In this document: positions 56,213-64,000 of the stretch, piece after piece
How positions within the stretch are numbered: the first letter of the stretch is position 1
How the letters are laid out: each line of letters starts with the position of its first letter
Assembly (NCBI RefSeq): GCF_014522265.1
Contig: NZ_CP017024.1
Coordinates: 4,226,501 to 4,290,500, forward strand
DNA: 64,000 nt
Reading direction: 5' to 3'
Origin: Pseudomonas oryzihabitans
Lineage (GTDB): Bacteria; Pseudomonadota; Gammaproteobacteria; Pseudomonadales; Pseudomonadaceae
Notes under the pieces: generated by a model
Seen by the model: only the letters and a program-made list of their open reading frames with translations
The model's database searches: none
What the model was told of the DNA's origin: nothing
Translations under genes and position numbers: made by a program

Positions 56213-57112
56213 ATGGACTACGAGCTGCAAGACATTCGATCTTTCGTGAAAATCGCCGAACTGGGCAGCTTCCATGAGGCCGCCGACGCCCTGCACCTGT
56301 CGCAGCCGGCCCTGAGCCGACGCATCAAGAAGCTGGAAGACGGCCTGGGCACGCCCTTGCTCGAACGCACCACTCGTCGCGTCGGCCTCACTAGCGTCGG
56401 CCGCGATTTCCTGCCCAAGGCACGCCGCCTGTTGGACGACTTCGAGGATTCCATCCTCAGCATCCGCGAACTGGCCGAGCGCCAGACCGGCCAAGTCACC
56501 CTGGCCTGCATCCCCACCGCGGCCTTCTACTTCCTGCCCTCGGTGATCCGCCAGTACAACGAGCAATACCCCAAGATCCGCATCCGGCTGCTGGACCTCA
56601 GCGCCAACGACGGCCTGGAGGCCGTGCTGCGCGGCGAGGCCGACTTCGGCATCAACATGCTCAGCGGCCAGCATCCGGACATCGAATTCGTCCCCCTGGT
56701 GCAGGAGCAGTTCGTGCTGGCCTGCCGGCGTGACCACGAACTGGCCGGGCGCCCGTCGATCAGCTGGGCCGAGCTGGTCGAGCACCGGCTGATCGGCGTG
56801 GGGCGCCTCAGCGGCAACCGGGTGCTGCTCGACCATGCCCTCTCCGCGCGCGGCATCCGCCCCAAGTGGTTCTACGAGGTGCAGCACCTGTCCACCTCCC
56901 TGGGCATGGTGGAAGCCGGCCTCGGCGTCTCGGCCATGCCCAGCCTGGCCATGCCGGACGCCGACCACCCGACCCTGGTCAGCGTGCCCCTCACCGATCC
57001 GGAAGTGACCCGTACCCTCGGCCTGGTCTCGCGCCGCGGGGCCTCGTTGTCGCCCGCCGCGGAAAAATTCGTCGCCATCCTGCTCGGCCAGTGGAAGACC
57101 GAACAGCCCTAG
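56213..57112 (+). CDS. LysR-type transcriptional regulator
   Basis: 299 residues. The HTH reads FHEAADALHLSQPALSRRIKKLE at about residues 20-42; the effector domain is complete. It is divergent from the PrpF/GalD-like, dctA and CitMHS genes and very probably controls them in response to the carboxylate. Sequence and position would also fit GalR, but the other gal genes are missing. GGCAGGG lies 6-7 bases before the ATG. Confidence 0.88.
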   Translation: MDYELQDIRSFVKIAELGSFHEAADALHLSQPALSRRIKKLEDGLGTPLLERTTRRVGLTSVGRDFLPKARRLLDDFEDSILSIRELAERQTGQVTLACIPTAAFYFLPSVIRQYNEQYPKIRIRLLDLSANDGLEAVLRGEADFGINMLSGQHPDIEFVPLVQEQFVLACRRDHELAGRPSISWAELVEHRLIGVGRLSGNRVLLDHALSARGIRPKWFYEVQHLSTSLGMVEAGLGVSAMPSLAMPDADHPTLVSVPLTDPEVTRTLGLVSRRGASLSPAAEKFVAILLGQWKTEQP

Positions 57113-57232
57113 TCCGCGCCATGCACGTGCCCCTGTCCTGAACAGCAGCGGCCAAGCGCCAGTATCCAGTGAACGTCGCGTCCCCTCGGGCGGTCTGTTG
57201 GCTGCAACAACTGGTTACGGTCAGGTCCGCTC

Positions 57233-58174
57233 ATGTCCCTAGCGCGAATATCGCGTCCTTCTACTCCTCGTCCGGGGAGCACCTCGCGGCACCGCTCAGC
57301 CGTCCGGGCGCTGGCCGGCCTGGTGCTCGCCGCTTCGCTCACGGGCTGTTCGCCGCTGCAGCACGGCTTTCTCGCCCCGGCCGGTCTCGCCGCCAGCGGC
57401 GAACGCGACCTGCTGCTGTGGATCGTCGGCCTGGCGCTGGTGGTGGTGCTGCCGGTGATCCTGCTCACCCCGCTGATCGTCTGGCGCTATCGCCACGGCA
57501 ACACGCGCGCCGCCTACCGGCCACGCTGGGAGTTTTCCTGGCTGCTGGACGTCTTCGCCTGGGGCGTACCGGCGCTGATCGTCGCGGTGCTGGCCTTCTT
57601 GGTCTGGACCCGCACCCACAGTCTGGACCCCTATCGCTCGCCGACGCCCGGCGAGGCGCCGCTGGAGGTCCAGGTGATCGGCCTGGACTGGAAGTGGCTG
57701 TTTCTCTATCCCGAACAGGGCATCGCCACGGTCAATGAGCTGGTCTTGCCGGCGGGGCGGCCGGTACAGCTCAGGCTCACCAGCGATACGGTGATGCAAT
57801 CCCTGCTGCTGCCGCGCCTGGGCGGCCAGATCTACGCCATGGCCGGCATGCAGACCCAGCGCTATCTGCAGGTTCCGGCGCCCGGTCAGTTCGAGGGCCG
57901 CAATGCCCAGTACAGCGGCGAAGGTTTCCAGGACCAGCACTTCCCGATCCGGGTGCTGGCGGAGGCGGATTTCCAGGCCTGGACCCGACAGGTCGGTCAG
58001 GCCCGCGAAGCCCTGGACTGCGCCCATTACCAGGTGCTGGCCCGCCCCGGCACCCTGGAGCAGGCCGCCGAGTGGCGCCTGACCCAACCTGCCCTGTTCG
58101 CCTGGGTGCTGGCGCGCTATCGCCAGGACCCGGTACCCACCTGTGCCACCTTTACCGGAGCCGCCCATGACTGA
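57233..58174 (+). CDS. cyoA: Cytochrome bo3-type quinol oxidase subunit II
   Basis: 313 residues. The N-terminus ends in a lipobox, LTGC, near residue 39, so the mature protein is a lipoprotein. Two membrane helices follow (about 60-83 and 105-125), then a cupredoxin-like periplasmic domain. The copper-A ligand motif of cytochrome c oxidases is absent, as expected for a quinol oxidase. VIGLDWKWLFLYPEQGIATVNE is the signature CyoA block. The start has only a weak site, so the N-terminal 20 residues are uncertain. Overlaps cyoB by eight bases. Confidence 0.87.
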   Translation: MSLARISRPSTPRPGSTSRHRSAVRALAGLVLAASLTGCSPLQHGFLAPAGLAASGERDLLLWIVGLALVVVLPVILLTPLIVWRYRHGNTRAAYRPRWEFSWLLDVFAWGVPALIVAVLAFLVWTRTHSLDPYRSPTPGEAPLEVQVIGLDWKWLFLYPEQGIATVNELVLPAGRPVQLRLTSDTVMQSLLLPRLGGQIYAMAGMQTQRYLQVPAPGQFEGRNAQYSGEGFQDQHFPIRVLAEADFQAWTRQVGQAREALDCAHYQVLARPGTLEQAAEWRLTQPALFAWVLARYRQDPVPTCATFTGAAHD

Positions 58175-60230
58175 TTCCTCGGCCCTCTGGCACCTGCTGT
58201 TCGGCCGCCTGGGTTACGACGCCCTGCCCTTCTACAGCCTGATCGCCACCTGCGGCGCCAGCGTGGTGATCCTCGGCGCCCTCGCTACGGCCGGGGTGAT
58301 CACCTGGCTCGGCAAATGGCGCTGTCTCTGGCAGGAGTGGTTCACCAGCCTGGACCACAAGCGCATCGGCATCATGTATGTGGTGCTGGCGCTGGTGATG
58401 TTCAGCCGCGGCGTAGTGGAAGGCGTGATGATGCGTACCCAGCAGGCACTGGCCATCGATGCGCCGGGCTACCTGCCGCCGGAACACTTCGGCCAGCTGT
58501 TCAGCACCCACGGCACCATCATGGTGTTCTTCGTCGCCATGCCCTTCCTCACCGGGCTGATCAATTTCGTCATGCCGCTGCAGATCGGCGCCCGCGACGT
58601 GCGCTTTCCCCTGCTCAACGCCATCAGCCTCTGGCTGACCGTGGCCGGTGCCGCCCTGGTGATGGTGTCCCTGGTGCTGGGGCGCTTTTCCACCGGTGGC
58701 TGGAGCGGCTACCCGCCCTATACCGGCATCGACTACCAGCCCGGCGTCGGCCCCGACTACTGGATCTGGGCGCTGACCCTGAGCTCCCTCGGCAGCACCC
58801 TCACCGGCCTCAACTTCGCGGTCACCCTCTACAAGGAAAGGGCGCCGGGGATGCGCCTGTTCCATATGTCGCTGTTCAGCTGGACGGCACTATGCACCAG
58901 CATCCTGATGATCTTCGCCATGCCGCCGCTGACCGTGGCTACCCTGCTGCTGGCCCTGGACCGCTACCTGGACTTCCACTTCTTCACCAATACCCAGGGC
59001 GGCAACCTGATGAACTACATCAACCTGTTCTGGCTGTTCGGCCACCCGGAGGTGTACATCCTGATCCTGCCGGCCTTCGGGGTGTTTTCCGAGGTCTTCG
59101 CCACCTTTTCCACCAAGCGGCTCTATGGCTACCACTCGCTGGTCTGGGCCACCCTGGTGATCGCCGTGCTGTCCTTTACCGTGTGGCTGCACCACTTCTT
59201 CACCATGGGCCAGAGCCCCAGGATCAACGCCGCCTTCGGCATCGCCACCATGCTCATCGGCATTCCCACCGGGGTGAAGATCTACGACTGGATGGCGACC
59301 ATGTTCCGCGGTCGCATCCGCCTGACCACGCCGCTGATCTACGCGGTGATGTTCATCATGCTGTTCGTGATCGGCGGCCTCACCGGCATCACCCTGGCCA
59401 CGCCGCCAGTGGACTACCAGGTGCACAACACCGTCTACCTGGTCGCCCACTTCCACAACATGCTGATCCCGGGAATGCTGTTCGGCATGCTGGCGGGCTA
59501 CCACTTCTGGTTTCCCAAGGCCTTTGGCTTTCGCCTCGACGAGCGCTGGGGCCGCATCGCCGCGCTGAATTTCGGCCTGGGCTTCATCCTCGCCTTCATG
59601 CCCCTGTATGTGCTGGGCGTCTCTGGTCTGCCGCGACGCAGCCAGGCCATCCACAACCCCGATTTCGCTCCGCTGCTGTGGGTCGCCGAACTTGGCGCGG
59701 TGGTGCTGCTGGCCGCCCTGGGCAGCCTGGTGATTCAGCTGGTGGTGAGCATTCGGCGCCGCGACAGTGCGCGGGTGCCGGCGGGTGATCCCTGGAATGG
59801 CCGGACCCTCGAATGGGCGGTCGCCGCGCCGCCGCCGGAGTACAACTTCGCCGTGCCGCTGCCGATCAACGACCGCGACCCCTTCACCTGGCTCAAGGAA
59901 CAGGGCCTGGCCTACGACCGGCCGCGGACCTATGCCGATCTGGTGCTTCCCAGGAACAGCGCTGTACCGGCCATCGTCGGTGTGGCGGGCTTCGCCTGTG
60001 CCTTCGGCCTGGTCTGGCACATCGGCTGGATGGCCGTACTGGGGCTGCTGGCGGCCTGGGGCGCGGTGATCGCCCGCAGCTTCCAGCGCGATACCGAGCG
60101 ACTGATCTCGGCGGCGGACGTTCGGCGCGAGCATGAGGCCTGGCTGGATGAGGTCGCCGCGACCCGCCCCGTCACGCGCGACGAGGAAACCGGGCCGGGC
60201 AATCGTGGCCTGGCGGAGATGGGGCCATGA
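58167..60230 (+). CDS. cyoB: Cytochrome bo3-type quinol oxidase subunit I
   Basis: 687 residues from the ATG with GGAG 6-7 bases upstream. It holds haem b, haem o3 and copper B and pumps protons. Visible ligands: His115 in STHGTIM, His and Tyr in GHPEVY, the His pair in LHHFFTMG, and VAHFHNMLIPG. Compared with the E. coli quinol site (Arg71, Asp75, His98, Gln101), Arg81, His107 and Gln110 are kept but Asp75 is Glu85 (SRGVVEGVMMR). The C-terminus is about 25 residues longer than in E. coli. Overlaps cyoA and cyoC. Confidence 0.92.
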   Translation: MTDSSALWHLLFGRLGYDALPFYSLIATCGASVVILGALATAGVITWLGKWRCLWQEWFTSLDHKRIGIMYVVLALVMFSRGVVEGVMMRTQQALAIDAPGYLPPEHFGQLFSTHGTIMVFFVAMPFLTGLINFVMPLQIGARDVRFPLLNAISLWLTVAGAALVMVSLVLGRFSTGGWSGYPPYTGIDYQPGVGPDYWIWALTLSSLGSTLTGLNFAVTLYKERAPGMRLFHMSLFSWTALCTSILMIFAMPPLTVATLLLALDRYLDFHFFTNTQGGNLMNYINLFWLFGHPEVYILILPAFGVFSEVFATFSTKRLYGYHSLVWATLVIAVLSFTVWLHHFFTMGQSPRINAAFGIATMLIGIPTGVKIYDWMATMFRGRIRLTTPLIYAVMFIMLFVIGGLTGITLATPPVDYQVHNTVYLVAHFHNMLIPGMLFGMLAGYHFWFPKAFGFRLDERWGRIAALNFGLGFILAFMPLYVLGVSGLPRRSQAIHNPDFAPLLWVAELGAVVLLAALGSLVIQLVVSIRRRDSARVPAGDPWNGRTLEWAVAAPPPEYNFAVPLPINDRDPFTWLKEQGLAYDRPRTYADLVLPRNSAVPAIVGVAGFACAFGLVWHIGWMAVLGLLAAWGAVIARSFQRDTERLISAADVRREHEAWLDEVAATRPVTRDEETGPGNRGLAEMGP

Positions 60231-60856
60231 GTTCGCGTGATATGAACCACGCCGGCCTAAACGTCGGTCACACCGATCACGCAACCCACGCCGAGGCCGA
60301 ATACTCGCTATTCGGCTTCTGGATCTTCCTGATGAGCGACGCCCTGGTGTTCGCGCTGCTGTTCGCCATCTATGCGACGCTGCAGCACGCCACCGCCGGG
60401 GGACCGGTGGCCCGGGACGTCTTCGAGATCGGCAGTGTCACCGTCCAGACCCTGGTGCTGCTGGCCAGCAGCTTCACCTACGGCCTGGCGTCGCTGGCGA
60501 TGAAGTACCACGAGGGTCGCCTGCGGCCCCTGGTGACCTGGCTGCTGGTGACGCTGGCCCTGGGGCTGGTGTTCCTCGGCCTGGAGGTGCACGACTTCCT
60601 CGGCATGGCGGACAAGGGCGCCCTGCCCCAGCGCAGCGCCTTTCTCTCGGCCTTCTTCGCCCTGGTGGGCATGCACGGGGTGCACGTCGCCAGTGGTTGC
60701 CTGTGGCTGGTGGTGATGCTGGTGCAGCTCAGGGTGTTCGGCCTGGATACGCCGGTGAAGACCCGGCTGATGCGTCTGGGGCTGTTCTGGCATTTTCTCG
60801 ATATCGTCTGGGTCGCCATCCTGTCGGTGGTCTACCTGCAGGGGCTGTTGCCATGA
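60227..60856 (+). CDS. cyoC: Cytochrome bo3-type quinol oxidase subunit III
   Basis: 209 residues, five membrane helices. SLFGFWIFLMSDALVFALLF and MHGVHVASGCLWL are typical of subunit III. It supports assembly and proton uptake of subunit I. The ATG overlaps the cyoB stop (ATGA) and its own stop overlaps cyoD. Confidence 0.92.
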   Translation: MSSRDMNHAGLNVGHTDHATHAEAEYSLFGFWIFLMSDALVFALLFAIYATLQHATAGGPVARDVFEIGSVTVQTLVLLASSFTYGLASLAMKYHEGRLRPLVTWLLVTLALGLVFLGLEVHDFLGMADKGALPQRSAFLSAFFALVGMHGVHVASGCLWLVVMLVQLRVFGLDTPVKTRLMRLGLFWHFLDIVWVAILSVVYLQGLLP

Positions 60857-61161
60857 AGCGTGACGACTATCGCCGCGAACTGGCGAGCTATGTGATCGGC
60901 CTGGTGCTGGCGGTGACGCTGAGCCTGATCCCCATCGGCCTGGTGCTGTTCCCGACCTGGCCGCGCGGGACCACCCTGGGTGTCATCTTCGGCCTGGGCC
61001 TGCTGCAGATCCTGGTGCACCTGCGCTGCTTTCTGCATATCAGCCTGGGTCGCTCGCACCGCCACGACCTCTATCTGCTGCTGTTCACCAGCCTGATCCT
61101 GGTGCTGATGGTGGTGGGTAGTTTGATCGTGCTGGGTGATCTGCACCACCGCATGGGTTGA
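60853..61161 (+). CDS. cyoD: Cytochrome bo3-type quinol oxidase subunit IV
   Basis: 102 residues with three membrane helices; YVIGLVLAVTLSLIPIGLVL and QILVHLRCFLHI are the CyoD signature. Small assembly subunit. The ATG overlaps the cyoC stop (ATGA). In P. putida and E. coli, cyoE (haem O synthase) follows; here the next gene is convergent and unrelated, so haem O must come from a cyoE elsewhere. Confidence 0.9.
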   Translation: MKRDDYRRELASYVIGLVLAVTLSLIPIGLVLFPTWPRGTTLGVIFGLGLLQILVHLRCFLHISLGRSHRHDLYLLLFTSLILVLMVVGSLIVLGDLHHRMG

Positions 61162-61163
61162 TA

Positions 61164-61193
61164 CCGGTCGCCGTCCCGAAAGACGGCAACCGG
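61164..61193. terminator. Hairpin between convergent cyoD and the dehydrogenase
   Basis: CCGGTCGCCGTC (61164-61175) pairs with GACGGCAACCGG (61182-61193) with one mismatch around a 6-base loop. It sits 2 bases after the cyoD stop and 13 before the convergent stop. There is no T run; it may be a bidirectional stabiliser or weak terminator. Confidence 0.45.
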
Positions 61194-61206
61194 ATCGTCA
61201 CCCACC

Positions 61207-62501
61207 TTACTGGGTGCGCGTCACCCGCCAGACGGTATTGGCCAGGTCGTCGGCGATGATCACGCCGCCACGTTGGTCCACCGCCACCCCGACCGGTCGG
61301 CCGCGGGTCTTGCCATCGTCGCCAAAGAATCCGGTGGCGAAGTCGATGGGCTCGCCGGCCGGACGGCCCTGCTGGAAGGGCACGAAGACCACGCGGTAGC
61401 CCACCGGCTTGTCACGGTTCCAACTGCCGTGTTCGCCGACGAAGACGCCGTTGGTGAACTGACCGCCCACCGCCGCGGTGGCAAAGGTCACGCCCAGGGC
61501 GGCGACGTGAGAACCCAGGCTGTAGTCAGGCTTGATGGCCGCGGCCACCTTGGCCGGATTCTGCGGCTGGGCGCGGGTGTCGACGTTCTGCCCCAGTAGC
61601 TGTAGGGCCAGCCGTAGAAGCCGCCCTCGCGGATGGAGGTCAGGTAGTCCGGCACCAGGTCCGGGCCGATCTCGTCGCGCTCGTTGGCCACCGCCCACAG
61701 CTGGCCGCTGTCGGGCTGGATGGCCAGGGCGGTGGGATTGCGCACCCCGGTGGCATAGCTCTTGTGCGCGCCGCTCTGGGCATCGATCTGCCAGATCACC
61801 GCGCGGTCCACCTCGACATCCATGCCGCGCTCGCCGACGTTGCTGTTGGAGCCGATGCCCACATAGAGGTAGCGACCATCGGCGCTTGCGGCGAGGGACT
61901 TGGTCCAGTGGTGATTGATCGCCGCCGGCAAATCGACCAGCTTGTCCGGCGCGCCGCTGGCCTGGGTCTGGCCGTCCTGGTAGGGAAAGCTGACCAGGGC
62001 GTCCTGGTTGGCCACGTAGATCCGGCCATTGGCGAAGGCCAGGCCATAGGGCGCGTTGAGATTCTCGGCGAACACGGTCTTGAGTTCGTATTTGCCATCG
62101 CCGTCGGCATCGCGCAGCAGGGTCAGGCGATTGCCACCCTTCACCTGGGTGTTGCCCTGGGCCTTGATGTAGCCGGCGATGACGTCCTTGGGCTTCAGCT
62201 TGGGCGCGTTGCCGCCACGGCCCTCGGCCACCAGGATGTCGCCATTGGGCAGCACCAGCATCTGCCGCGGAATGCGCAGGTCAGTGGCGATGGCGGTGAT
62301 GGTGTAGCCCTGGGGCACGGTGGGCGTGCGATCGCCCCAGGGGGCCGGCTCGGCGATCTTCATGCTCGGCAGGAGGCCGCGCTGGGGTTCGGGCAGCTTG
62401 GGATCGGGTCCGCGCGCCTGGGTGTCGGCACCGCCTTCGTTGCCGCAGGCGGCCAGCAGCACGGCCACACCAAGGACGCTCAAGGCTCTTGGAGTGCTCA
62501 T
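61207..62501 (-). pseudogene. PQQ-type sugar dehydrogenase (sorbosone dehydrogenase family) lipoprotein, one-base frameshift
   Basis: A lipoprotein signal (SVLGVAVLLAACG, lipobox LAAC) starts at 62501. The beta-propeller sequence follows: LPNGDILVAEGRGGNAP, YVANQDALVSFPY and GVRNPTALAIQPDSG, up to GFYGWPYSYWG at about 61595. One extra C in the run 61591-61594 continues as QNVDTRAQPQNP and then GEHGSWNRDKPVGY to the stop, giving about 431 residues. All family motifs are intact, so sequence error is likely. The family oxidises sugars or aldoses in the periplasm, passing electrons toward the respiratory chain, but the substrate is often unknown. It overlaps the next upstream gene by four bases. 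Confidence 0.8.
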
Positions 62502-62926
62502 CGAACCACCTCCGAACGCAGATTGGAGAGCGCGATCCAGGCGGCCACCAGGCTTAGCACCGAAACCACCACCGAGAGGATCAGCCCGGCAGGCATCACC
62601 GCCCAGGCGTCCTTGGCGTGTTCGAAGGCATTGACCAGCCCCAGCCCCCAGGCCAGCAGCAGCAGGAGGAAATAGGCCGCCGGCCGGCGACCGCGGAAGC
62701 GCGCGCCGAACAGATTGCCGAGGGCGAACAGCAGGGCCAGCCCGGACAGCAACAGTGCGCCGGCGATCAGCCAGGCGGCAAAGTTGGCCCACTGGATCTG
62801 CATCGTCTGGTAGTAGGCGATATCGCTGAGCAGGCCGCCGATGAACAGCGGGACGGAGCCGGCCAGCAGCAGCGCGTGCAGCGGGCCGGGCCGGACAGGG
62901 TGGTAATGGTGGGCAGCTACGGTCAC
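62498..62926 (-). CDS. DUF2231-like membrane protein
   Basis: 142 residues with four membrane helices. The pattern of helices with a His near the start (PGPLHALLLAGSVPLF) resembles the DUF2231 family, which is often next to periplasmic dehydrogenases. It starts the leftward pair and its stop overlaps the dehydrogenase ATG (TCAT), so it is probably a partner, perhaps the membrane electron acceptor. No haem ligand pair can be claimed with confidence. Confidence 0.75.
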   Translation of the reverse strand: MTVAAHHYHPVRPGPLHALLLAGSVPLFIGGLLSDIAYYQTMQIQWANFAAWLIAGALLLSGLALLFALGNLFGARFRGRRPAAYFLLLLLAWGLGLVNAFEHAKDAWAVMPAGLILSVVVSVLSLVAAWIALSNLRSEVVR

Positions 62927-63190
62927 TGACGACTCCTTTTCTAGACGGGACGTGGCAGGGCCGGGCAGCCACTGCGCAACGCAAGACGCACTGAAAAGGA
63001 TTGCGCGCGCCCGGGGTTAGTTCAGCCGCTTCGCCTGGCGGACACCTCTTGCAAAAGAAGAGATAATGACAGTCTCGTTGCAGCCACGGCCTCTGCCAGG
63101 CGCCTGTCCGGCAATGCCGCCCGTGCAACCCGCTGTCCAGCTGCCGACCGAAGGGCTGGACGTCACCTCGTCCACAGGAATCTTTCGCGC

Positions 63191-64000
63191 ATGACCTCTT
63201 CCCGGTCCATCGACCAGGCCTCCCGGCGCGCGGCCATCGTCCTCGCCTGCTGCCTGCCCAGCGACGTGCTGCTCTACCTCGTCCTGCCCATGTACGCCCC
63301 GGTCTTCGGCATCACCCTGATCGAAGCCGGCATCCTGCTGGCCGCCAACCGGGTGATCCGCATCGTCGGCTATCGCTATGTAGTGCAGCTCTATGCCCGC
63401 TGCGGGGATCGGCGCAGCCTGGTGGTGGCCGCCGCGGTGGCCGCGCTCTGCGCCCTGGGCAACGCCAACCTCTCGGGTTTCTGGGCGCTACTGGGGCTAC
63501 GCCTGGCCTGGGGCCTGAGTTTCGCCACCTTCAACCTGTCCACCCAGGTGCTGGCCACCGCCGACCCGGCCGGCGCCGCCCGGCGCACCGGCACCTCCCG
63601 GGCGCTGATCGCCATCGGCCCCATGCTCGCCCTGTCCGCGGGTGCCTGGCTCACCCTGCAATACGGGCCGCGCGCGGTGCTGCTGCTGAGCAGCGGCCTC
63701 TGCCTGATCGGGCTGCTGCTGGCCCTGGGGCTGCCGCGCGTCGGTCACGAATTGCCGGCGCCCGGGCGGCGCCTGCGCTGGCCGGATCGCATCGTCACCT
63801 GGTCCTTCATCGAGGGCGTGACCCTGGACGGCCTGTTCATCTTTGGCCTGTCGGCCTTTTCCCAGGCGGTACTGGGCGGCGACGCGGTGCTGGTGGCCGG
63901 GCTGCTGATGGCGCTGCGCTATGTGTCCGACATGCTGCTCAGCCCGCTCGGCGGTCGAGCGGCGGATCGCTATGGCGCGGCGCCCATGCTGGTGGTCTGC
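63191..64000 (+). CDS. MFS transporter, N-terminal part (runs off the window)
   Basis: The frame is open from the ATG at 63191 to the last base (270 codons), so the gene continues past 64000. About eight membrane segments are visible, with the MFS loop motif RCGDRRSL after helix 2 and GGRAADRYGAA, the repeat of that motif, in the second half. AGGA lies about 9 bases before the ATG. The substrate is not predictable. It is divergent from the DUF2231/dehydrogenase pair, with a 264-base gap that shows no other gene. Confidence 0.8.
   Translation, partial: MTSSRSIDQASRRAAIVLACCLPSDVLLYLVLPMYAPVFGITLIEAGILLAANRVIRIVGYRYVVQLYARCGDRRSLVVAAAVAALCALGNANLSGFWALLGLRLAWGLSFATFNLSTQVLATADPAGAARRTGTSRALIAIGPMLALSAGAWLTLQYGPRAVLLLSSGLCLIGLLLALGLPRVGHELPAPGRRLRWPDRIVTWSFIEGVTLDGLFIFGLSAFSQAVLGGDAVLVAGLLMALRYVSDMLLSPLGGRAADRYGAAPMLVVC

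Noticed and set aside
53617-57112. Gallate degradation cluster (gal)
   Set aside because: Only the GalD-like and LysR genes are present. Dioxygenase, hydratase and aldolase are missing, and the carriers are of CitMHS and DctA type.

Overview
The window is high-GC, densely coded DNA that reads as a Pseudomonas chromosome, most likely of the P. oryzihabitans / P. psychrotolerans group. The evidence is the gene content (mdc malonate decarboxylase set, aco acetoin set, cyo bo3 oxidase set, many LysR regulators), operons with ATGA/TGATG overlaps, and a 262-residue periplasmic protein with a 22-residue signal whose size matches the aconitate isomerase known from that group. This is an inference from reading; no database search was possible. 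No rRNA, tRNA, CRISPR array, transposase or phage gene was seen. It is a metabolic region: nutrient-specific catabolic operons, each with its own regulator, separated by signalling genes.

Layout. 1-2 kb: end of a glucarate/galactarate transporter and glucarate dehydratase gudD. 2.2-2.9 kb: periplasmic YfdX-family protein. 3.0-11.4 kb: complete malonate decarboxylase operon mdcABCDEGH with the malonate transporter mdcLM and, convergent, the LysR regulator mdcR; a palindromic repeat sits in frame inside the start of mdcG. 11.5-16.6 kb: leftward operon SDR - MFS transporter - split transketolase with a divergent LysR gene, substrate unknown. 16.6-20.6 kb: LysR gene divergent from a CitMHS carrier followed by a two-gene AtuA-like enzyme. 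20.6-22.6 kb: small hypothetical gene, remnant of a LacI-type regulator, SDR. 22.7-30.3 kb: acetoin/2,3-butanediol catabolism, with acoR divergent from acoX-acoA-acoB-acoC-bdh, a good sigma-54 promoter and palindromic upstream sites. 30.3-36.7 kb: GST, methyltransferase, haem-oxygenase-like diiron protein, PAS-GGDEF cyclase, hypothetical, chemotaxis receptor.

36.9-44.6 kb: two large hybrid histidine kinases flanking an APC permease. 44.6-49.1 kb: SphA-like outer-membrane protein, LuxR regulator, alpha/beta hydrolase, penicillin-binding D-Ala-D-Ala carboxypeptidase. 49.2-57.1 kb: a tricarboxylate-type block made of a two-component system, periplasmic aconitate isomerase (ais), a second CitMHS carrier, DctA, a PrpF/GalD-family isomerase and a LysR gene. 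It looks built to take up and isomerise trans-aconitate (or a relative) for the TCA cycle. 57.2-61.2 kb: cyoABCD quinol oxidase without cyoE. 61.2-62.9 kb: sorbosone-dehydrogenase-type lipoprotein plus a membrane partner. 63.2 kb to end: start of an MFS transporter.

A quality caveat affects several entries. Six genes (14791-15554, 15734-16644, 46947-47908, 49205-50577, 52190-53502, 61207-62501) are each broken by one missing base. All six losses are in or beside G/C runs, and each repair restores a normal family protein. This looks more like homopolymer error in the assembly than real gene decay.
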